Source: Capsicum annuum (Eukaryota; Streptophyta; Magnoliopsida; Solanales; Solanaceae). Taken from it: a stretch of DNA of 64,000 bases. This document shows, one piece after another, positions 56,079-64,000 of the stretch. Location of the stretch: assembly GCF_002878395.1 (NCBI RefSeq), contig NC_061115.1, forward strand, positions 94,675,364 through 94,739,363, given 5' to 3'. The notes below the pieces were generated by a model that did not search any database, had not been told where the DNA came from, and saw only the letters and a list, made by a program, of their open reading frames with translations. The translations under genes were made by a program, and so were the position numbers. How positions within the stretch are numbered: position 1 is the first letter of the stretch; each line of letters starts with the position of its first letter.

Positions 56079-58923
56079 TGTAACACCCCAAATCTAGTAC
56101 CTAGAACATTACACGGTGCTCATGATCCTAAAAAACCACAAGCTAACCAATGATTGATATCTGTAATTGAGCATTAAATAATATGTTGTACATATGCGGA
56201 ATATAAGATGTAAGGCCATAAGGTTCAAAACTAAACTAATACTGAATATAGAATAATGTTTAAAATAGGGTATAAAAATACCCAAAAAACATAAATAAAT
56301 TGTCTGCAAACATGTTGTAGTTTGAAAGCCTCTAAACTATCTAAAAAATGTAGAGTTGATGAGGCATATCCCTAACTAACTCTGACTACTGAAATAACTA
56401 TGTACTAAAATAATAAAATAACGAATCTTATCATCCTCAAAGGATAAGGACTACCAGTTGGCTGACTGCTAAAATCTGAATCTACTGATGCTCTGGAGCT
56501 CGTGTCTCTGAACCTATTCTATAAGACACCATAGCACAAATACGTCAGTACTTTGAATATATTAGTATGCAAGTGAGTTAGGCTAAATGCAAAAGGGTTC
56601 TATGTATGGACAACACTAACTGACTGAATGATATGAACATGAGAATACATGCATAAATACATAATTGTAACTGAGATCATGATAGGACTGAAAACTAAGT
56701 TCTAACTACCGAGTCTACTGATAACATGGATTTACCGACATCTGAGTTTACTGATGCTGGGATAATGAATACTGAGGGAATGATACTACATTATGGATAC
56801 ATAAATAACTATTTTTCGGTAGTTTTGATTATGAAAAACTAGTCTAGTTGACTGTATCTAAGTGTCCTGAAGCTGAATACTCATAACATGAGTTTCGTAT
56901 AACTAGTATAATGATTCTAGAAACTGCATCTGATAGTCTAAGTTCTGATAGAACTAGCTGAGTTCCATACTGTACTAAGTGACTATATTTGACAGTCCTG
57001 GAATCTGAAGAACTATCTGAGTTCTATTATTCAGACTGAGACTAAGACTAAAATAGAGATGGTAGGAGGTAGTCATCTAACTGACATGCTCGAGAACTAA
57101 ATTGGTGGGGTCCAATCTATAACCCCACATAGAAGGGTGTTAATATTTTACCATAGGTAAAGACCAGCTGCGAGGTAACCCTCTCTGATAGGAAGCTCTT
57201 CCATCCACCCTTTTATAGGGATAACCCTAAACGAGATGTATTAGTAGCCCTATGCATAGGGGTATATGTCAAACTACACTGGCTATGTAGTTTTGGAATG
57301 CAACGATTGCTTTTAAGGATCACACCCTCCACTGAATAACAGGTGAGTCCCCATTGTTGGGTTCACTCAGTACTGAATCCTACTCCCAACTGAATAGACA
57401 TTAAACTATTTAACTGAACTAAACTGATACTATTGGTATTATTTAGCAAAGCTAAACTGAGTTCACTGAGTTCCATTGACTGACGGAATACTACTGAGAC
57501 ATGATGGCAGACTGAGATCACTAAAATTTTTTAGATTACTTAAATTATTGAATGGACTGGACTGATACTGAGTTTACTATTTTTCTTGAGTCACATGACT
57601 GATTGAATTCTACTGATCATGGCTTGAATGAGATTATCGTGAAAACATGACATGAATCTAGGCACCCAACTGAATTCTTGGGTATAAGTACCTCCAGGAC
57701 TCGATTGAATTAAACTGACAAGGCTTGACACTTTTGATCACATAACCCATATCAACAATTCATAATTTAACAATTGCGGATTTCATGAAGCACATGATCA
57801 TCATAATGTTGTACGTAGATAGTAATGCGTATAAACATGGCATAATTTTGTGCTTCTAATCTTATGAACATCTCATCAAGCAATCACAATGGATAGGTTT
57901 GAATGGGAATCATCTTAATCAAGTAGGTATAGCATAACTTAAGAGGCATGAAATGATCTGGAAACATGAAAACTAAGCACTTGATCATCATTCATTCGTT
58001 GGGGCATATTATCAAACACCTTGGATGCACACTTAGGGCATAGGTATGATCATTATTTAATACCACATGGTTCTATAATTTATCTCAATTGTATGAATTT
58101 CAACCCTATACTAACATAGTTTCATGAAAACATGATAAGGATGCAATCTAGGCAGTCATACAACAATAACAACATGAACATAATCAATTCAAAATAAGAA
58201 CATCATGATATATAGTTTAAAATAAGGTTCTTAAGCTTCATGGATGAAAGGAGCCTATGAATCAACACTGTGCATACCTTAGTTTTTGATTCTACAAATA
58301 TTGATAGAGAGATTCTTGAATTTGAGTCTTGAATATGAATCCCCAATTAAAAACCCTATCTTGTTCTTGAGAGAAACTTAAGAGAAACCCTATATTTTGG
58401 ATAAAATATAGATGAATCACGTGTTATTGGGCTTATATAAGGTTGAAAAATTGACCCTTTTAATCCTTGGATTCATATTTTATTTTTGAGAAAATTTTTT
58501 GATTTGGTAGGCTGGTGCGACGTTGCACTATTGCGCCGTGTCACTGGACACTGCCAATTGGGAACTGGGCTGATGGTGCGACGTGGTGAAATCACGTTGC
58601 CACTTTGTTCGTGACCTGAAAGTTTTGCACGCCATACCACTATCATGGAGCAACACTAAAAATTGACAATTACCATTTAAGCTAGCTCCGCGATGCGCTG
58701 ATGGCTCAAGTGATACTCTGGCTCACTAAAAAGGCTCTAACTCTTCACTTGGGTGTTGGATTTATGCGAATTTGGTATCGATGGAAAGCTTGTTGAATTT
58801 CCCACATGAAAAAAATGTTAAAATCTTTAAAATACCATATGTATAAAAGTAGATTCATCTTTGAAACAAGTCTTTAATATTTCTCAGATGATTTTAAGCT
58901 AGGTAGAAGTACGGGGTATTACA
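56079..58923 (-). repeat. 5' LTR of element V (2845 bp)
   Basis: On the plus strand it runs from TGTAACACCCCAAATC to CGGGGTATTACA. It is collinear with the other LTR, with frequent single-base differences and small gaps, so the insertion is not recent. A minus-strand TATA-type TTATATAAGCC is at 58434-58444, equivalent to the one in the 3' LTR. Confidence 0.93.
58434..58444 (-). promoter_or_regulatory. Candidate TATA box in 5' LTR of element V
   Basis: Minus strand TTATATAAGCC, conserved in position with CTATATAAACC at 52440-52451 of the other LTR. AACACATTATT-like text and AAACCCTA-like CA-rich text surround it. Confidence 0.45.
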
Positions 58924-59230
58924 GTGCCCGATCTAAGGCTACTGGTGCTCAGTCGGCCTTATAATGTCCTCTTTTAACGTTCTATGGTTGGTTATGCTAG
59001 GGATTCTATGATAAGGAGAGGGACTTGTGCTTCAAATATGGTCAGATAGGCCACATGCTTAGAAATTTTCTGGTTACTAAGATTTCTTCGGGAGAAAATA
59101 AGTTTCCGATGGACTCTTCATCTGCTCTTTCACCAAAGGGTGTTGCTTCTAAATTTATTTCTATTTTTGGTACAGGCACATGCCAAAATTGGCTACATGC
59201 TCTTTCTATCCGACAGGAGTCTGAGGCATC
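58924..59230 (+). pseudogene. gag pseudogene of element U, part 2 (zinc knuckle)
   Basis: It begins with the right-hand GTGCC duplication (58924-58928) and continues U's gag. RDFYDKERDLCFKYGQIGHM-type text is read across 58996-59058, a zinc knuckle whose second Cys is Tyr. The linker FAPKGVAS-like and GTGTCQNWLHALSIRQESEA follow to 59230. Frameshifts are present. Confidence 0.82.
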
Positions 59231-59625
59231 GGCTGATGTTGTGAACTGTATGTTACGACTCTTCTCTCAAGATTTTATTGTTTACATGATCCGGCATCCA
59301 ATCTCACTTTTGTTACCCGATTTATGGCTTTGTATTTTGGTTTTGATCTTGAGGTTATTTTGGATCCTTTTTTTGGTTCAACCCCAGTAGGTGACATTAT
59401 GGTTTCTAAAGAGTCTATAGAGGGGTATGGTATCTGTTGGTAGTATGGAGTCTTTGGTGGAATTTCATGAATTAGATATGGTGGATTTCAATATTATTCT
59501 GGGTTTGGACTGGTTACTCGGGCTTTGCGTCCTTAGATTGTCGGACCAATAGGGTTGTCTTTAGGTTCCCTGGTGATCCAGTTATTTAATGGGAGTGTGG
59601 TTCTGTAGCTCCTAAAGGGAAGTTT
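59231..59625 (+). pseudogene. Protease pseudogene of element U
   Basis: Changing frames give ADVVNCMLRLFSQDF, an active-site region that should read FDPASNLTFVTRFMA from GATCCGGCATCCAATCTCAC (59288 on), and the distal phrase MVDFNIILGLDWL (about 59477-59515). Of the domain, the active-site Gly is changed and several frameshifts are present. Position between the knuckle and RT agrees with gypsy Pol. Confidence 0.8.
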
Positions 59626-60491
59626 ATATCATATCTTAGAGCTCAGACGTTGATCTCTAAAGTTTGTCTTTATCATTTGGTCTGGGTTAAAGATTCTAAT
59701 TTAGAAGGTCCTTTTTTGCATTCCGTTTCGGTGGTAATTTTCCTGAGGTGTTTCTAGATGATCTTCCTAGTGTTCCTCTTGATAGGGATCTTGAGTTTGT
59801 GATGGATTGGTTGTAGACACTCATCTAATATCTATTCCACCTTATAGAATGGGTCCAATTGATTTGAGGGAACTCAAGAAGCAACTTAAGGATCTCTTGG
59901 ATAAGGTTTTCATCTACCCTGTGTATCCCCGTGTGGTGCACGGTGTTGATCATGAGAAAGAAGGATATTTCCCTTCAAATATTCACTGACTATCGATAGT
60001 TTAATAAGGTGACAATTAAGAACAAGTATCCTCTTCCAAGGATAGATGACTTGTTTGATCAATTGTAAGGTGCCAAATACTTTTCTAAGATAGATATTTG
60101 GTCTGGGTATCATCAGCTTAATGTTAAGGAGGTGATATAGATATACCTAAGATGAAATTTCATACTCGGTATGGGAACTTTTTGTTCTTACTTATGTCAT
60201 TTGATTTGACCAATGCCCTGGTGCATCATGGATCTGATGAATAGGGTCTTTCATTAGTTCTTGGATCTTTTTGTTATTTTGTTCATTGATGACATCCTGG
60301 TATATTCTAAAAATGAGATGGATTATGCTAATCACCTCCGTGTTGTATTGCAAACCTTGAAAGAGCAACAGTTGTATGCTGAAATTCTCTAAATGTGAAA
60401 TCTAGTTAAACTTTGTTACTTTTTTATGTCATATTATTTCTAGTAAGGGGATTATGGTGGATCCACAAAAGGTGGTAGTAGTTAAGAGGTA
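59626..60491 (+). pseudogene. Reverse transcriptase pseudogene of element U, cut by W
   Basis: ISYLRAQTLISKVCLYHLVW leads into the RT N-terminus (59740-59900, [20 protein letters not shown] in pieces). A degraded KDG/TDYR region is near 59965. The active-site phrase [12 protein letters not shown] is intact at about 60282-60318, though the surrounding frame is broken. The final readable part is SKGIMVDPQKVVVVKR (to about 60489). The LTR of W then begins at 60492, so RNase H and integrase of U lie outside the window. Confidence 0.85.
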
Positions 60492-61990
60492 TGATGAGTG
60501 GTAAATTTACCACTCATTTGTACTCAACATTCGCTCACATCACCATTATTTAAATGAATAAATGAGACGTATGTATGAATAAATGCACTAATATCCACAT
60601 TTAGCAGGCATACATGTTATGGGATGAAAAGATGTGGAGTTTAACTAAAAAGGATTAAAAGAGAGAAAAAAAGTGTAGTTGGAAGACCTAGAGCAGAGCA
60701 AGCCTTAGTTACCGTGATCATAGTCTTAGGATAGCGATCGCGGTTAGTCAAACCAAGTCAAAGTACCGTGATCACAAGATTCTAACCACGGTCACGAATG
60801 AGTTACCGCGATTGCAACTTAGCAAGAATACAGCCCATGGGTAGAGATGTAAATGAACACAACTGATTCCCAAATTTCCTTTAGAAGCTCAACCCTATCT
60901 CTTGTAAAGGGGGATTTGACTTTTGTGGAATTTTTCCCCCATCTAGTTTCCAACTTTAAAGAAACAACAGTTGTACTAATTCTTGGGTGAAGAATACATT
61001 ATAGTAGCTTTCAACTTGAGGATGGGCAATTTCCATTGAAGATTTGTTGAATCCTAAACTTGCAATTTGCATTCTCTTTATCTTTCAATAAATCAAATTG
61101 ATGGATATTTTTGGGTATATCTTGGTTATTAATCTTATGTGTAGCTAGTTTTTCCTCTTTTGATTATGTTAAAATAGGGAGTGATTGTGTGTGTGTTGTG
61201 ATTTATTTTTCATTTCCTATTTTGTTGATGAAGGGTTCTACTATTTCTTAATTAAATTGGTTGGGATTTTTAGGTGAAAGCCCCAAATAAATACCCATAT
61301 GGGTTTGTAGGTGAAAATTCAAAACTCTTGAAAGCTCAAACCATCCTTAAAAGAGGGGTTTGGGTGAAATTTTGGACCCTACATCATTGTTAATAGAGGG
61401 ATGTGGAAACTAAGGCAATAGTAGACAATTAATGGGTGTAGTTTTCAAACTATCACTATCTTAGACATAAGGGTGATTACTAGGTCGACCATACCTTGGG
61501 TAGTATCCTAGAAATAGGGATACCCAAATTGAGTTGTTGGGTGGCTTTAATTGACAAACTCGTTAGGCACTCGAAAGGGTCATTGAGTAACATCTTTGAG
61601 GCTTTGATGATAAACTATCCTCATGGACTTGCAACCTATCCTACTACATCACTAATGACTAAACTTTGCACCGAATCATCATGATCCCATTCATAATTTC
61701 CCACTTGAAAAGAATAATCCCAAGATCCATTTCTAATTGATTACACTCTAATTATTCGTAGCCCCGAGTTAGTCCATTAGGAGTAAAAAAAAAATCATAT
61801 CTTTGAAAAGACTAAAATCCCCCCAATTACTTGTATCTTAGGTATGATTTTATCAAGTAACTTTAATTTGAAACTTATTTAATTACCCTCACAGTGTTCC
61901 TTGTGGATTTGACCCTGACTCAATGTTTGGTAATTATATTGACGATGACCGCATTGCACTTAAAACTAACGTGTAAGTTCAGTTTTATCA
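60492..61990 (+). repeat. 5' LTR of element W (1499 bp)
   Basis: It starts TGATGAGTGG and ends TTTTATCA directly before the primer site. A perfect 24-base palindrome lies at 60494-60517. At 60690-60830 there are several variants of ACCGTGATCAC and GCGATCGCGG. Near its end, CCTTGTGGATTTGACCCTGA, then ATTGACGATGACCGCATTGC match the U5 block of Q. Open frames within it are chance. Confidence 0.78.
60494..60517. repeat. Perfect 24-bp palindrome at the LTR edge of W
   Basis: Twelve bases ATGAGTGGTAAA followed by their exact reverse complement, starting two bases inside the LTR. Confidence 0.95.
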
Positions 61991-61993
61991 AAA

Positions 61994-62011
61994 TGGAATT
62001 GTTGTCATGGA
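61994..62011 (+). other. Degraded primer binding site of element W
   Basis: TGGAATTGTTGTCATGGA, three bases after the LTR end, aligns with TGGCGCCGTTGCCGGGGA, the primer site typical of Athila/Tat-type plant elements, at 13 of 18 places. The changes are mostly C-to-T and G-to-A. Confidence 0.7.
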
Positions 62012-62142
62012 ACAATTTAGCATATTGAGTTAGTTTGGAATTTTGACTTTCTTGCTTGGATTCAAACTTTTAAATATTTGTTTGTGATTTTCTTTTGTTT
62101 TTTTTTGGTTAGGTAGATTTTTATTTTTGTTTTCTTGTCAAT

Positions 62143-62958
62143 ATGGCATCTTGGGTTAAATATGATTTTGGTAGATGAAAATCCTATCTGGATGATTCAT
62201 GTCAATATTGTGACGTACCCCACTTTCATCGAGATCATAGATATGCTCTCCAGAAAGAGATGTGTACACCATCTTGATCCTATTGGAAGTATGGTTCTTT
62301 GTGTGGTGATTAGGAAGGACATTGGAGTGGTTTTTCAAATGCCCCCTCCCCTTGTTATGCTAACCTAAATTCTAGTTCTTCTTGTGAGTTTGATAGGTCT
62401 CATGATGAAATAATAGAAGAACAACATGCCGAGTACAATAATATTGAAGCAATGCTTCAAACTCGTTTGGATCTGGAAACTACATTGGAGGAGGACATGC
62501 TTGACTTGCATCAATCCAATGAGGCATTTAAAAAGAAAATCAAAATGATGGAAGAAGTATGTACAGAGACAAATCTTTCAAATACTATGAGTATACCCAC
62601 TCTTCTATATGAGCTCAATGTTGAATTATCCTTAGTAATTTCTCAACCAACCGAAACTAAGATAGTTGAAGTTGCCAAAATTGAGGAAATGGTAAAAAAG
62701 TGAAAAGAAGAAGCCAAGCTAATTCCTTATAAAGACTCTAGTCTGTTTCAGGGTGAGGATGCCAATAGGGATACGATTCCAGAATTAAGGGTTAGACCTC
62801 ATTCGAGCTATTTTTTCAACATTGATCTTATGAATGTGATGAGAGTCCACCCCACTAAGAAAATGATGGATTTTGGCGACAAGGAGAACCATTCTTATAT
62901 TTTGGAGTTTGACAGTCAAAAAGGGAACATGAGAACCCTGCACTCAAAGTCCAAGTAG
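62143..62958 (+). pseudogene. ORF of element W: unrecognised 271-residue protein, four in-frame stops
   Basis: One frame is readable from ATG 62143 to TAG 62956-62958, with in-frame stops at 62176-62178, 62254-62256, 62314-62316 and 62701-62703 (positions within a few bases for the first three). It begins MASWVKYDFGR. It then has CQYCDVPHFHRDH, a CxxC-H-H arrangement that could bind zinc. NLNSSSSCEFDRSHDEIIEE follows, then a strongly charged stretch (LETTLEEDMLDLHQSNEAFK, KKKIKMMEEV) likely to form a coiled coil. The C-terminal part has TIPELRVRPHSSYFFNIDLM. I recognise no Gag, Pol or host family. It starts about 130 bases after the primer site, where gag would be expected. Confidence 0.6.
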
Positions 62959-64000
62959 CTCAACTTTCGATGGGTAACTACCGGCCTATTCTCACTATTA
63001 CCCAAGGAACTAAATTAAAAATTTTATATGAAATTAGATTAAAGGTTCAAGTCTTCAAAGTGGTAAGATAGAAGCCTTTTCTCCAAGTCCTAATTTCTAT
63101 CACGTTTCATTTTGGAAGATTTGAATCTTCTATCTCTCTATCGCTCAATGCATAGTGAGCAAAAGTTGGGATGGAGATTGATATCTTCTATGTGGAAAAA
63201 CAAGTGGTAGTTCAGATGGTTTCTTGCAACGAAAGAAAGGAAGAAACCCATCATGCCACAAAAGTGGACTGTATTGTATTATTTATGCATGATAGAGTAG
63301 CTTTTATTATTGTTCATGCTTAATCCATGAAATTGGGTTGCTGAAGAATGTTTGGAATAAGTTTGAGAAAGGGAAAGTATTAAATTATTTTGTTTATAAC
63401 TGACCAAGGGAGTGCAGAGGATCCAAAAATTTGCCTTAGGTACAGCGATCACGGGCTTGTGACACTGCGATTGAAAATATGACAGTGATCACGGTCAAAT
63501 TAGTTTAAAAAACCATCCAACTGCTCATTCCCCCCCCCCCCTTCTTTCTCAACTACTAAAAATTACACCCATGATTTGATAATTTTGGGTAAATCCAAGG
63601 TGGAGATCACATCATCCATGCATCCTACACTATGGTATGTGTTTTAACACCATATAATTGCACATTTTGTTGGCTTGAAATTGATACTTTAGAAATAGGC
63701 CAGAAATAGTGTTTTTGACTAAAAATTGATGCTTGTAAATGATTGTCTAGGTGGTAGGTTATTGTAATAGGTGAACAGACCGATGGGGAAGTCTTGAGTA
63801 CCCAAAGGTTGGCCTAAATAGGATAGAATTTATGTGTGTCCCATATGTTTGATTTAATACTTCAACAAATTCAGTGTCAACTACTTTATGTTTTTGTGAA
63901 CGTAATAAAAAACCTACGGCCTAAGTCTCATGAGTATAATGATTACTTGATTATTTGAAACACAAATTTAAGTTGGAATTGGGTATTTTATGTTGTCAAA
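62959..64000 (+). other. Non-coding text downstream of the W ORF
   Basis: AT-rich, no readable domain. Contains a C-run (63530-63541) and, at 63430-63500, GATCACGG-type words like those in the W LTR, preceded by CCTTAGGTAC as the LTR has CCTTAGTTAC. It could be W's interior or the start of another element. Confidence 0.5.
63530..63541. repeat. Run of 12 C
   Basis: Uninterrupted C-run in AT-rich surroundings; its length may vary between reads. Confidence 0.9.

Larger units (their letters stand above)
50106..58923 (-). mobile_element. Element V: non-coding LTR element (LARD-like), minus strand, inserted in gag of U
   Basis: The 8818-bp element has LTRs of 2819 (50106-52924) and 2845 bp (56079-58923), TG...CA ends and perfect GTGCC duplications. 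Direction is fixed by the primer site next to the right-hand LTR (minus strand TGGTATCAGAG, 56074-56064) and a purine-rich tract next to the left-hand LTR. The internal region is only about 3150 bp, and I can read no Gag, protease, RT, RNase H or integrase motif in any frame. Long LTRs around a non-coding interior fit the definition of a large retrotransposon derivative. It would depend on proteins of a relative; P, which shares U5 sequence, is a candidate relative. Confidence 0.9.
60492..64000 (+). mobile_element. Element W: Tat/Ogre-like LTR element with a single short ORF, 3' end outside window
   Basis: A 1499-bp LTR (60492-61990) is followed by a degraded TGGCGCC-type primer site and a leader, then an ORF (62143-62958) without Gag or Pol resemblance. 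About 1 kb of non-coding text follows to the window end. It interrupts the RT of U. W is unlike all other gypsy elements here in primer type. Whether gag-pol follows further on cannot be seen. Confidence 0.75.

Noticed and set aside
1..64000. A host protein-coding gene or non-retroelement gene cluster
   Set aside because: No stretch outside the retroelement remnants shows a long frame, exon-like motif or known domain; the longest open frames belong to decayed Gag-Pol or are chance in AT-rich DNA.

Overview
This window looks like plant nuclear heterochromatin. It is AT-rich and consists, as far as I can see, entirely of nested and decayed LTR retrotransposons. I found no convincing host gene, rRNA, tRNA, CRISPR array or prokaryotic feature. 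Most elements are Ty3/gypsy with an initiator-Met-tRNA type primer site, and one is Ty1/copia. The overall style of the LTRs and Gag-Pol remnants resembles repeats I associate with Solanaceae (pepper, tomato, potato); that placement rests on memory and has not been searched. Every coding region carries several in-frame stops or frameshifts, so all coding calls are pseudogenes.

Layout. Element I (+, family A) fills 1-8470: truncated 5' LTR, gag, protease, reverse transcriptase, RNase H, integrase, polypurine tract, full 3' LTR. To its right is the oldest layer, element N (-), split into a protease/RT part (8471-10085) and a gag part plus 5' LTR (31171 to about 36590). N is split by element M (-, family A, 10086-31170), whose LTRs are 2544 and 2545 bp and which is flanked by AAACC duplications. 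M in turn holds the complete element IV (+, 12835-22265, duplication AATAT). It also holds remnants of two further elements, P (+, about 22690-25117) and Q (-, Tat/Ogre-like, 25118 to about 27655), which sit where most of M's pol should be.

Right half. A copia remnant R (+, about 36600-39500) is followed by a long LTR S (+, to 43464) and its leader. Next come the 5' LTR and gag of T (+, 44097-47820) and the truncated 5' LTR and gag of U (+, family A, from 47821). Inside U's gag lies V (-, 50106-58923), a non-coding element with 2.8-kb LTRs flanked by perfect GTGCC duplications. U resumes with gag, protease and RT (58924-60491) and is then cut by W (+, from 60492). W is a Tat/Ogre-like element with one short, unusual ORF and runs off the window.

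How the parts relate. Insertion order can be read from the nesting: N before M and I; M before IV and P; P before Q; T before U; U before V and W. No element here looks able to move by itself. V and Q/W look like non-autonomous or truncated types that would need proteins from relatives. The most interesting non-protein signal is a small hairpin 71-74 nt downstream of the primer binding site in five elements on both strands, usually with a self-complementary GTGCAC loop, which looks like a retroviral dimerisation/packaging signal.
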